DNA of 64,000 nucleotides from JAJZVS01 sp963708095 (GTDB lineage Bacteria; Pseudomonadota; Alphaproteobacteria; Acetobacterales; Acetobacteraceae). The notes under the pieces are model-generated. The model saw nothing but the letters and a program-made list of their open reading frames with translations. It was not told the origin of the DNA and did not search any database. The position numbers and the translations under genes were made by a program. Within the stretch, counting starts at the first letter, position 1. Each line of letters starts with the position of its first letter. This document shows positions 34,457 to 42,450 of this stretch, in pieces. The stretch lies in assembly GCA_963708095.1 (NCBI GenBank), contig OY970182.1:1674001-1738000 (forward strand). Reading direction: 5' to 3'.

Positions 34457-34839
34457 CAGCACGACATAGCTCCCCCGCCTACAGCAAGGCGGGGCTCACC
34501 GGGCGCTTACCCCGTGCCGTCCGTTCGGGAGCGGTTCGACCATAACGTGGGAAGATCCCGAGGGGCTGCCGGTGGGCAGCGTCACCACTCGACGAAATGA
34601 CTTCGAAACCAACGCTGGAATTGGCGTACCCAGAGAGAGTTGAACTCCCAACCCCCAGATCCAATGTTCCGGCGCCTTCCTGGTCTCCGAAGGGGCCTGA
34701 TCGACCGGGATCACAAGGGCATGAGCCATGGATGAGGCCGTAAACCTGACACCCGTCCGCCCCGCTTCCGCCATGTTGGGCTCCCACATACTGCGCTTGC
34801 CGGAGGGCGCCGCCCTTCATAGAAGAAAGTGTCACACGA
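34457..34839. other. No gene recognised
   Basis: The region holds an 8-bp stem CCCCGCCT/AGGCGGGG at 34473-34494 without T run and the tRNA-like fragment at 34622-34678. No supported frame is present. Confidence 0.4.
34622..34678 (-). other. tRNA-like 3' fragment
   Basis: On the minus strand the sequence GGGAGTTCAACTCTC forms a T-arm-like hairpin (GTTCAACT loop), then TGGGTACG and CCA. No 5' acceptor strand GTACCCA and no D arm are visible upstream. It may be the relic of another tRNA-based attachment site inside the island. It is not a complete tRNA. Confidence 0.3.
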
Positions 34840-34956
34840 ATGCGCCGGACGCTGCTGTTGCTTGCCAGCCTGTTTGTTGCGACCACAATGCTTTCGGGCT
34901 GCGTCGTGGAAGCACCGGGACATTATCATTGGGGGGGCTGGCATCACCATGATTGA
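34840..34956 (+). CDS. Tiny lipoprotein with His/Trp-rich tail, 38 aa
   Basis: The ORF is MRRTLLLLASLFVATTMLSG then CVVEAPGHYHWGGWHHHD. It has a basic start, a hydrophobic helix and a lipobox LSGC with the lipidated Cys at residue 21. The mature part is 18 residues with five His and two Trp. An AAGAAAG site lies upstream. The layout resembles entericidin-sized envelope lipoproteins, but the His-rich tail suggests metal binding, which is an inference. Confidence 0.6.
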   Translation: MRRTLLLLASLFVATTMLSGCVVEAPGHYHWGGWHHHD

Positions 34957-35029
34957 GGAAATCCTGATCAGCCGGTTTCCTATGGTCCAGATCGCCCTTG
35001 TCACGTGGCACGAAATCCTGAGACTCGCC

Positions 35030-35112
35030 AGATGCAGGCGGCGCCCGGTCAGTTCGGGAACCGTGGCAAGCCGCTCGCGCAGATACGGCTCGAACGGCTG
35101 CAGCCGCGTCAT
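35030..35112 (-). pseudogene. IS21 IstA-like N-terminal-region scrap
   Basis: A short frame reads LQPFEPYLRERLATVPELTG RR, which resembles the PYxxYLRER(L)xxYPxLT block of IS21-type IstA transposases. It is under 30 residues and differs from the intact IstA at 36447, so it would come from another element. The call is weak. Confidence 0.35.
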
Positions 35113-35180
35113 TCGGGGCGACCGGGGCTTTGCGTCCTGACCGCCTTTCAGAGGTGGAGGAGGGCGACTGTGGCGGTCTC

Positions 35181-35780
35181 TTATTCGTTGAGCGATCTTG
35201 GACCGCTGATGAACGGACTGTCCCGAAGATAAAATCTCAGGAGGCGGTTCGTATCCCGCGAAACGCCAATTCTAATGCTCTGCCCGATCTCGCCGGGTTC
35301 GCGGTCTCCGCGCCCGAGCCACAGGGGGCCCTTTCGGCAAAGATCGAGCCCATCAAGCCAACGATCAACCCGCAACGCCGCCGCGAGCCTTCCTGGTCCT
35401 CGTGCCAAGTCGCGCAAGCGGTCGATGCCGCGATTTAGCCGCACGATCGGGATGCCTTCGAGCGGCTCGAGCGCCCTGATCAGGACGCCGGCTCCGATCC
35501 CGGGCATCTCGCTCGAGACATTCAGCATGTATGAGCTGCCATAGGCGAGATAAATATAGGCGTGTCCACGCTCAAGAAACAGCGAACGATTACGCCGGGT
35601 CATCCCCCGGTAGGCGTGCCCGGCGGCGTCGCCGACGACATACGCCTCGGTCTCAACAATACGACCGCTGGCGACGCCTTCAGGCAACTCCCGCACCAAT
35701 ACTTTGCCAATGAGATAGCGGGCGAGAGAGGCCGTATCAATCGGCAGCTCCAAACGATCGAGCGAGCGGCAGATGGCCAT
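35181..35780 (-). CDS. Alkyladenine (3-methyladenine) DNA glycosylase, AAG/MPG family
   Basis: The product is 199 residues, the usual size for bacterial AAG. Conserved blocks include ARYLIGKVLVRELPEG, GRIVETEAYVVGDAAGHAYR with the catalytic Glu in ETEAY, and RRNRSLFLERGHAYIYLAYG with the base-flipping Tyr region, followed by GVLIRALEP and LARGPGRLAAALRV. It removes alkylated purines from DNA in base-excision repair. The ATG at 35780 is the family start. The gene is intact and stands between two broken ones. Confidence 0.9.
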   Translation of the reverse strand: MAICRSLDRLELPIDTASLARYLIGKVLVRELPEGVASGRIVETEAYVVGDAAGHAYRGMTRRNRSLFLERGHAYIYLAYGSSYMLNVSSEMPGIGAGVLIRALEPLEGIPIVRLNRGIDRLRDLARGPGRLAAALRVDRWLDGLDLCRKGPLWLGRGDREPGEIGQSIRIGVSRDTNRLLRFYLRDSPFISGPRSLNE

Positions 35781-35798
35781 CCTTACGGCGGCTAGGTT

Positions 35799-36180
35799 TC
35801 AGGGCATCCGCTCGACCCATTGCTCGCGCGAAAGCCCCGGGTCGAACGGATCGCCGAAATACTGGGTCTCGCGTGCCACCTTCCCATCGAGGAACTCCAT
35901 GATACTCACGGTGTAAGACGGTCGCCCGTCATAGGTCAGGACATATTCAGTGACCCAGAGGTCGCTCGCCCCGATTATCCGCCGCACTGTGAAGCGTTTC
36001 AGGTTCGGCTGCGCGGTGCGAGACGCCTGAATCTTCCGCCGCCCGCGGATGCGCTCGCCCGATTGAGGATATTCGAGTACCGCATCCTCGTCGGTAAATC
36101 TGGTGCTCCCCATCGAAGTCGTTCGCATCGGAGGCGGCCCAGTGGCGATCCAGAGCCGCTCGAATCTCTCGGTCTTCCAT
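35799..36180 (-). pseudogene. SnoaL/NTF2-like protein with a frameshift
   Basis: The frame beginning MEDREIRAALDRHWAASDAN at 36180 leads to EHQIY and then breaks. One base later in phase the family continues DEDAVLEYPQSGERIRGRRK and WVTEYVLTYDGRPSYTVSIM, ending FDPGLSREQWVERMP. The two halves together give a normal 127-residue SnoaL-like domain. The break is an extra C (or two lost bases) in TTACCGACGAGG near 36092. Either the gene is dead or the reads have an error here. Confidence 0.7.
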
Positions 36181-36261
36181 ATCAAATCTCCTGCGCCATC
36201 GCCGTCGATGTTGAGCCATCGTAGCATGCGCTGATCTGGGTCACGCCGTCCAGATTGGGCT

Positions 36262-36268
36262 GGAGGGC
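36262..36268. repeat. IS21 target-site duplication, left copy
   Basis: GGAGGGC directly precedes the element's terminal TGCGGATTCC and recurs at 39307-39313. Confidence 0.85.
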
Positions 36269-36446
36269 TGCGGATTCCAACGCAAGGCGGCCAGGTATTC
36301 CGATCTGATGGCGGCCACCATTCCGATCTGATCCCGGCCGCCCTCCGCCAGACAGGAAGAGGGCTTCCGGGCAGAAGAGATCGTCTCGCGGGTCAGTGTT
36401 CACCCGGGTTCATGTTTTCCCATCGCAATTGATGGAGGGAACGCGG

Positions 36447-37988
36447 ATGCCGACGGAGAGACTGTCCATGCGACGGATACGGCAGGTGCTGCAATTACAC
36501 TTCGGTGCCCGCGCCAGCGCTCGGGTGATCGCCGGCGAGGTCGGCGTCGGCCGCAGCACCGTGCAGGATTACCTGGCGCGGGCCGGCGCCGCCGGGCTTG
36601 CCTGGCCGCTGCCACCCGAGTTGATGGACGAGGCGCTGGAGCAACGCCTGTTCCCTGCGCCCAGCACCAAGCTGGGTGCTCGCCGCCATCCCGAACCCGA
36701 CTGGGCTGCGCTGGTGCGCGAGATGAAGCGGCCCGGGGTCAGCCTGCTGATCTTGTGGGAGGAGTATGGCGCGACCCATCCCGAGGGTTACGGCTACAGC
36801 CGGTTCTGCGAGCTGTATCGCGCGTTCGAGCGCCGCCTGTCGCCGACCATGCGCCAAACCCACGTCGCCGGCCACAAGGCCTTCGTCGATTATTCCGGCA
36901 AGAAGGTCCCGATCGCCGACCCGCTCACCGGCGAGATCCGCATGGCGGAGATCTTCGTCGGTGTGCTTGGCGCCTCGAACCTGACCTACGCCGAGGCAAC
37001 CTGGACACAGACCCTGCCGGATTGGATCGGCGCCCATGTCCGCATGTTCCGCTTCTTCGGTGCCGCACCGCGCCTGCTGGTGCCGGACAATCTCAAAAGC
37101 GCGGTCAACAAGCCGTCCTTCTACGACCCCGAGGTGAACCGCACCTACGCCGCGATGGCCACGCACTACAATGTCGGCGTGCTGCCGGCGCGGCCACGCA
37201 AGCCAAAGGACAAAGCCGCGGTCGAAGCCGGTGTCCGCTTCGCCCAGTCCTACATCCTCGGCCAGTTGCGTCACGTTACCTTCTTCTCCCTGGCCGCATG
37301 CAACGCCGAGATCACCGTGGCCCTGGAGCGGATGAATGGCCGCGAGATGCGCCGGCTTGGTGTCAGCCGCCGCCAACTGTTCGAGACGGTCGAACGTCCC
37401 GCCATGCAGCCATTACCTGAGCAGGACTACGAGTATGCCAAGTGGCGTCTCGCCCGGGTCGGCATCGACTACCACGTCGAGGTACAGGGCTTTTTCTACT
37501 CGGTGCCGCATGCCCTGATCCGTGAGCAGGTGGACACCCGCGCCACGATCCGCACGATTGAAATTTTCCACCGCGGCAAGCGCGTTGCCGCGCACGCCCG
37601 GCGCTACACCGGACCGCGGCACGGCACTCTGCCCGAGCACATGCCGAGCGCGCACCGGCGGTACGGCGAATGGACACCGGAACGGTTGCAGCATCAGGCC
37701 CGCGTCATCGGGCCGAACACCGAAGGGCTGGTCATCGCGGTGCTGGCCCGCCGGCCGCACCCAGAACAAGGCTTCCGCACCTGTCTCGGCGTGCTGCGCC
37801 TGTTCCGCGGCATCGATCCCGCCCGGGCCGAGACGGTCAGCCTGCGCGCCGTCGCGATCGGCGCGCTGTCCTACGCCTCGGTCGCCTCGATCCTCAAACA
37901 CCGGATCGACCAGTCGGCACCGCCGCAAGCCGCGGACGGCACGCCGTTGCTGCACGACAACATCCGCGGCCCCCGCTACTACCATTAG
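36447..37988 (+). CDS. istA: IS21-family transposase IstA
   Basis: The product is 513 residues. It starts with a helix-turn-helix (RRIRQVLQLHFGARASARVI then AGEVGVGRSTVQDYLARAG). The DDE core has Asp in HKAFVDYSGKKVPIAD near residue 151, VPDNLKSAV near residue 215 and Glu in PKDKAAVEAGVRFAQ near residue 257. C-terminal blocks are FYSVPHALI and HRRYGEWTPERL. It cuts and joins the element ends, helped by IstB. A GGAGGG site precedes the ATG at 36447, and istB follows 10 bp after the stop. Confidence 0.95.
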   Translation: MPTERLSMRRIRQVLQLHFGARASARVIAGEVGVGRSTVQDYLARAGAAGLAWPLPPELMDEALEQRLFPAPSTKLGARRHPEPDWAALVREMKRPGVSLLILWEEYGATHPEGYGYSRFCELYRAFERRLSPTMRQTHVAGHKAFVDYSGKKVPIADPLTGEIRMAEIFVGVLGASNLTYAEATWTQTLPDWIGAHVRMFRFFGAAPRLLVPDNLKSAVNKPSFYDPEVNRTYAAMATHYNVGVLPARPRKPKDKAAVEAGVRFAQSYILGQLRHVTFFSLAACNAEITVALERMNGREMRRLGVSRRQLFETVERPAMQPLPEQDYEYAKWRLARVGIDYHVEVQGFFYSVPHALIREQVDTRATIRTIEIFHRGKRVAAHARRYTGPRHGTLPEHMPSAHRRYGEWTPERLQHQARVIGPNTEGLVIAVLARRPHPEQGFRTCLGVLRLFRGIDPARAETVSLRAVAIGALSYASVASILKHRIDQSAPPQAADGTPLLHDNIRGPRYYH

Positions 37989-37998
37989 GAGACTGACT

Positions 37999-38733
37999 TT
38001 GCTCACTCATCCAACGCTCGACCTGCTGGCCGACCTTGGCCTGCACGGCATGGCCAAGGGCTTCCGGGATATCGCCGATAACCCGGAGGGTGCGGCACTC
38101 GGCCACGCGGAGTGGCTTGGCATTCTGCTCGAACGCGAGAGCACGCTGCGCCAGCAGAAGCGCTTCGAAAGCCGCGCCAAGGCCGCCAAGCTGCGCCATC
38201 TGGCCGCGGTCGAGGATGTCGACTACCGCACGCCGCGCGGTCTCGACCGCACGATGTTCCTGAAGTTGGCCGGCTGTGACTGGATCCGTGAGCACCGGCA
38301 TTGTCTGCTGACCGGTCCGGCCGGGGTCGGCAAGTCGTGGCTCGCCTGCGCGCTTGGCTACAAGGCCTGCCGGGACAATTTGTCGGTGCTCTATCAGCGC
38401 GTGCCGCGGCTGTTCGCCGCACTCGCGCTGGCCCGCGGTGATGGTCGCTACCCCAAGCTGCTGAAGCAATTCGCCCGGGTCGATCTCCTGATTCTCGATG
38501 ACTGGGGACCGGAACCGCTGCTTGCCGAACAGCAGCGCGATCTGTTGGAGATCGTCGAGGACCGCTACAGCGCCGGCTCGCTGATCATCACCAGCCAGGT
38601 GCCGATCGACCGTTGGTACGAGATCGTCGGCAACCCGACGCTGGCCGACGCCATCCTCGACCGGATCATCCACAACGCGCACCGGATCGAACTGCGGGGC
38701 GAAAGCCTGCGCAAGCCGCGTGCTGGCGGATGA
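37999..38733 (+). CDS. istB: IS21-family ATP-binding helper IstB
   Basis: The product is about 244 residues, an AAA+ ATPase related to DnaC. Walker A is TGPAGVGKSWLACAL near residue 104, Walker B is VDLLILDDWGPEPL near residue 163, and sensor 1 is SLIITSQVP near residue 194. No ATG fits; a TTG at 37999 with GGAGACTGACT before it is the likely start. It recruits target DNA and activates IstA. Confidence 0.93.
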   Translation: MLTHPTLDLLADLGLHGMAKGFRDIADNPEGAALGHAEWLGILLERESTLRQQKRFESRAKAAKLRHLAAVEDVDYRTPRGLDRTMFLKLAGCDWIREHRHCLLTGPAGVGKSWLACALGYKACRDNLSVLYQRVPRLFAALALARGDGRYPKLLKQFARVDLLILDDWGPEPLLAEQQRDLLEIVEDRYSAGSLIITSQVPIDRWYEIVGNPTLADAILDRIIHNAHRIELRGESLRKPRAGG

Positions 38734-38797
38734 AGCGTCCCCCCCACGGACATTCCGGCCCTCCACTGCAAAGCGTTACGTAACGGAGATCAGGACC

Positions 38798-39121
38798 ATG
38801 CCAAGAGGCCAGAAACCCGCTGGCGAGCACGCACTGAGCAACGCCGAACGCCAGGCTCGTTATCGCGCCCGCCACTTGACGCAGCCATCGCCCGTCGTGA
38901 TCCGAACACGCCGGCCGATCGACCGGCGCAGCCGCCTCCAGCGTTGGGATGACGCGACCAACGTACTGCTGCGGATCCAGGTCGAGTGTGTCGGTTGGTT
39001 GGAGGCGCTGCCGGACAGCCTGCGCGGTACCGCCATGGCCGAGGCGCTTGAGGCGATCGCCGATCTCGACCTCACCGTGCTGGCCGAGGTCAAGCCGCCG
39101 CGGGGTTACGGGCGGGATTAG
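38798..39121 (+). CDS. Third ORF of the IS21 element, hypothetical, 107 aa
   Basis: The product begins MPRGQKPAGEHALSNAERQA then RYRARH, and continues with helix-rich RWDDATNVLLRIQVECVGWL and AMAEALEAIADLDL. The SNAERQARYRARH start resembles small plasmid and IS-borne proteins that recur beside IS21-type genes. A GGAGATCAGG site precedes the ATG. It lies inside the terminal repeats, so it travels with the element; its role is unknown. Confidence 0.6.
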   Translation: MPRGQKPAGEHALSNAERQARYRARHLTQPSPVVIRTRRPIDRRSRLQRWDDATNVLLRIQVECVGWLEALPDSLRGTAMAEALEAIADLDLTVLAEVKPPRGYGRD

Positions 39122-39306
39122 GACGCCATGAAGCAAAGAATTGTCCGCCGCCTCGACCCCGACAGCGCACGACTGCTTGACCCGGCCGCGACCGCCATGA
39201 CATGACCAAAATCGGCCCGCGAGACGACACCAGACCGGCCGCCATCAGATCGGTAGGGTGGCCGCGATCAGATTGGAATACCTGGCCGCCTTCGTCGGAA
39301 TCCGCA

Positions 39307-39313
39307 GGAGGGC
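39307..39313. repeat. IS21 target-site duplication, right copy
   Basis: GGAGGGC, identical to 36262-36268. Confidence 0.85.
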
Positions 39314-39377
39314 CATTCCCAGCGCGAAGGCTGAGTGACCGAGAAGGGTCGGGGGCTAACCGAGAGGCCAAAATTGG

Positions 39378-39492
39378 GAAATGGCCGCTTTTCACTTCGG
39401 CCAACCCGAAAGCTGCCATTCCGCTCCCGGCCAATCTCGGCCAGTTGGGCTGCGACTACGGAGGACCGCTTTGGGTCGACACCGGTGATCGG
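39378..39492 (+). repeat. Degenerate intergenic repeat, copy B
   Basis: Partner of 27301-27417; the shared core AAAGCTGCCATTCCGCTCCC and GGGTCGACACCGG are visible here. No ORF of credit crosses it. Confidence 0.55.
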
Positions 39493-39611
39493 ACCCAGAT
39501 CTCAGAATCGTCTGAGCAATTCAAGATCGTTCAACGCATCGACCAGGGTGCGCGTCGGTCGCGCCGTTGACAGAGCATGCGCCTACGCGCGCAGCCAGCC
39601 GACGACGCGGT

Positions 39612-40318
39612 GCTCGTCAGGGCGGCGTGGTCGAGCAGCTCGCGGGCAGTGTGGAAGCCGCCGGCGAGCAGCACCAGCTCCTGGATGTTCTCCAGGCGCC
39701 CTTCTGTCGCCTCGGCACGACTGTCGCGCAACGTGGCCCGATAGCCGGTCGCATCGAGCAGCAGCGAGATCTGATCGGCCAAGGTGGCGCTGGGATCGCG
39801 CCCGATCGCGCGTACGGCATCGGCGAAGCGCAAGCCGGCAGCTCGTGGGCGTGGCGGCAGGGGCGCGGTCTTCAGCGCGGTCAGCAAGGAGACCTGGCGC
39901 CAGGCTGCTTCGGTCTCGAGGACATCCATCGCCTTTGGCCCGAAGCCGCAGGTCGGCACGTTGATCACGCGGCGCACCGCCTCGTCGGATTGGCGATCAT
40001 CGGGGCAGGCCGCGATGCGCAACAGCGCGAGCGCGTCCTTGATCTCGTGCCCACCCAGGTCGGGCCGGCCTGCCCAGTCAGGGCGGTGCGGATCCGGGCC
40101 GACATCTCGGCCGCTGCCTTGTTGGTGAAGGTCACGGCGAGGATCCGCGAGGGCGCGGCACCCACGACACGGACGCGCCGCGCGACCGCCGCGGTGAGCG
40201 TTCGCGTCTTGCCGGTGCCGGCGCCGGCGAGCACCAGCACGGCGCCGTCCTGCCTGGCCGCCTCCCGCTGGCGTGGCGTAAGGCCGGCGATAACATCGGT
40301 TTCAGAGCCGTCAGACAT
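39612..40318 (-). pseudogene. UvrD/PcrA-type helicase with the middle deleted and the C-terminus truncated
   Basis: The first 75 residues are a normal helicase start: GLTPRQREAARQDGAVLVLA, Walker A GAGTGKTRTL, and motif Ia ILAVTFTNKAAAEMSARI. At about 40080 the sequence jumps, in another frame, to GGHEIKDALALLRIAACPDD, then RRVINVPTCGFGP and RLENIQELVLLAGGF, which belong to the 2B/2A part hundreds of residues further on. After HAALTS at about 39612 the family match ends. The missing middle includes motifs II-IV, so helicase activity is impossible. The start at 40318 overlaps the HD-domain gene by 8 bp. Confidence 0.8.
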
Positions 40319-40958
40319 GCCGAGCCTCCGCGGTGCTGTCGCGCAGCGCGCAGAGGCGGGCCAGCTCGGCGAGGAACAGGCCGGCGGCGAGATTGGGCGG
40401 CCAGGGCTCCCAGGGTCGCAGCCCCGGCTGGACCGGCAGCGGATCGTCGTCGATGGGATCGACCTCGATCTCCAGGCTGTGGCGGATGTCGTGTGCGCCC
40501 CAGCCGACGACGTGGCGGGCCTCGCTCGCCGCGGCGAGGCGATCGGCGTGCTTGTGATGCTGATGCTGATCCGCCGTCCACGCCGGCAGGCGGTAGCGGT
40601 TCTCGATGGCGATCTGCAGGCGGCCTACGACGGCGGTGTAGCCGGCGCCGAGATGCGGCTTCACCGGGGTGATGCAGTCGAACGAGAGAAACCCCTCGTC
40701 TGCGTCGTGGAGCAGTTCGCGCAGTTCTTCGGCCGGCGTCAGTGTCGGTTCCGTCATCGCACGGCGCAGCGCCAGCACCGTCAGGCTGTGCTCCGCGACG
40801 GAAAGCGGCAGATCCCATGCGGAGTGCCCGCCCCATCGGTAGGTCCGGGACAGCCCGACCGCCAGGTCGGCGTCGTCCCATGAGTTAGGAGATGGGTCGA
40901 GAAGGTTCAGCCGCTTCCGGGAAGGGCTGAGGAGCACCCAGGCTCTGTTCGGTGTCAT
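40311..40958 (-). CDS. HD-domain phosphohydrolase-like protein of an island operon
   Basis: The product is 215 residues. It carries HD-type motifs: VAEHSLTVLALRRAM with the first His, then ELLHDADEGFLSFDCITPVK with the paired His-Asp, and a further His cluster QHQHHKHADRLAAASEARHV with an Asp. This layout matches phage- and ICE-borne YfbR-like 5'-nucleotidase/HD proteins. A GGAGGGGGAG site precedes the ATG at 40958, which overlaps the Toprim stop (ATGA). It is the only intact gene of the three-gene operon. Confidence 0.75.
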   Translation of the reverse strand: MTPNRAWVLLSPSRKRLNLLDPSPNSWDDADLAVGLSRTYRWGGHSAWDLPLSVAEHSLTVLALRRAMTEPTLTPAEELRELLHDADEGFLSFDCITPVKPHLGAGYTAVVGRLQIAIENRYRLPAWTADQHQHHKHADRLAAASEARHVVGWGAHDIRHSLEIEVDPIDDDPLPVQPGLRPWEPWPPNLAAGLFLAELARLCALRDSTAEARHV

Positions 40959-41338
40959 TGTCTCCCCCTCCCCGCCTCGGCCTCCAGGAACTTGTTCCAG
41001 TCCTTGTGGCCATCCGGCGGCTGGCATCGCTCGAACGGAATGCCGGCGATCTCCGCCATTTCCTGAAGCCGGCTGGCGTTACGCTCACCGGCCCGGTCGG
41101 CGTCGGTCGCGGCCACAATACGCGGGCAGGCCTGCATGGCGAGCGCGCCGAGCAGGCGGGTCAGCGCGTCGATGGTGTCCGGTCCCATCAGGATCTCGCC
41201 GCCCCCGCGCCGGTATTTCAGGGCGCGCCGCGTGCTCTCCCGCTGGTCCAGGGACCATCCCGGCGTCAGCTTCTCCAGCACCGTCGCGCAGCTTACGCCA
41301 GCACGCAGCCGCTCCACTTCTTCGTCATGCTCGCTCAT
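40955..41338 (-). pseudogene. DUF3991/Toprim-type (primase-like) protein, internally deleted in frame
   Basis: The ORF is 127 residues. The first part, ERLRAGVSCATVLEKLTPGW then DQRESTRRALKYRRGGGEIL, is the DUF3991-like start that in related plasmid and ICE proteins precedes a Toprim domain of some 200 residues. The frame passes directly to RIVAATDADRAGERNASRLQ, the DxD part of Toprim, and ends in a DWNKFLEAEAG tail. The intervening zinc/Toprim core appears lost. Full-length relatives are around 300 residues or more (family knowledge). The Asp-x-Asp metal site remains, but the first Toprim Glu motif is not seen. Function is doubtful. Confidence 0.55.
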
Positions 41339-42259
41339 CGCTCGTCGCTCCTCGTCGAAATCGAGGGGATGGGAGGCGTGGCGCGCTCGGCTTCCGCCGA
41401 CCGCCCATTCCTCTTCGCCCGATATCCCCCGGCGACCGCTGCGCGGGCGCGGGACAAGGGGGCGCCGGGGCGAAGCCCTGCGCGGGAGCGCTCGCGCGAC
41501 GAATCCTTGTGGCGCGCACGCTGCCAGCGGTACGCCCATCCTGTACTCTATTCGTTCTCTGCCCCCGTGTGCCTGACAGGGGGCCCGCGAGACCAGTGTC
41601 GGAGGCAGCGACGCGAATGGGATGCGCTTTCTGCTGCGGGGTGTCGTACTGCTTTGGCGAATGCAGTGAAGTCGGCAGAAATCCGCCAATTTTGCCTTTG
41701 CGGCACGCGCCCGGTTTCGCCTTAAGCGCTGCATGGTGCGGGTGATTTTGCCTTTTGCGCCGTACCATGCGGGCGGTAGCCGGCAGAATCGGGCACCGTG
41801 CTCTCCGGTGCTGCCGGGATGGGCGGCGCGGCCGGATGGCGTGGCGGTGGATCGGCGCCTGCCGCTCGATGGGCAAGGGTACCAACGACCCCGGCAGCCT
41901 TGTGTTACTCAGCAGACGGTAAGTAGGCCGACGATCGGGCAAGAAAGCGTGTTAGCCAGGAACAAGGGGGGTTGAGACCGTATGTCGTCTTACTTTCGGA
42001 AACTACACCTTGATTTTGTACCAAATTGTCCGAATTTTTAGTCTCCTGCGCGTCCTGTTTTGAGGACCAGGCCCGAAAGCCGGATGCTTGCCTGGAAGAT
42101 GCCCGTTCAAGCTCGCTGCAGTGATTGCGACGCCAACGGAGGTGGTCAATAGGAAGGGGCGGCGTTTGCACAACCGTCATTCCGTCCCCACTCTCAATCC
42201 GACCTCGCTGGCACGGGCGATTGCAAACACCCGACTGACGAGACAGGAAAGTCCATCAA
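41339..42259. other. No gene recognised, right end of the island
   Basis: About 920 bp hold long mutually overlapping frames on both strands without family matches. The GC content falls near 41930-42060 (AAACTACACCTTGATTTTGT and nearby). The leftward Toprim-HD-UvrD operon probably has its promoter here. No repeat or terminator is convincing. Confidence 0.4.
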
Positions 42260-42305
42260 CTTCTAAGCTGTGGGTTGGTGGTTCGAGTCCACCAGGGCGC
42301 GCCAA
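42260..42305 (+). repeat. attR: partial tRNA-Arg copy, right boundary of the island
   Basis: These 46 nt repeat 16984-17029 with one T/C difference and include the 3' half of tRNA-Arg up to CCA plus A. The 5' half of a tRNA is missing, so this is the attachment duplicate and not a gene. The spacing between the two copies is 25,276 bp. Confidence 0.92.
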
Positions 42306-42450
42306 CAGAGCGTAGCGGGGGTCCACTATCGGGTCGCGGGCAGACGAGCGCCGCGGATAACCTCCCTGCCATTACGTTCATGCCCTGCTCCCCGGCGTCC
42401 GATCGATCTGATGGCCACAACGAAAGGATCTGGGGCATGGTCCGGTCAGT

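Larger units (their letters stand above)
36269..39306 (+). mobile_element. Complete IS21-family insertion sequence, 3038 bp, with an additional ORF
   Basis: The ends are inverted: TGCGGATTCC at 36269 and its complement GGAATCCGCA ending at 39306. Inside each end two tandem copies of a motif with ATTCCGATCTGAT plus GGCGGCCA follow, the multiple terminal repeats typical of IS21 (left about 36285-36345, right about 39225-39295). A 7-bp duplication GGAGGGC flanks it. It carries istA, istB and a third small gene. At 3.0 kb it is longer than the usual 2.0-2.5 kb. All genes are intact, so it is likely a recent arrival in a decayed island. Confidence 0.9.

Noticed and set aside
34473..34494. Stem CCCCGCCT/AGGCGGGG as group II intron domain V or terminator
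   Set aside because: No domain V bulge or catalytic AGC triad is visible, no T run follows, and no intron protein is near.
41339..42259. Long frames on both strands at the right end of the island as genes
   Set aside because: They overlap one another, lack ribosome sites and show no family pattern.
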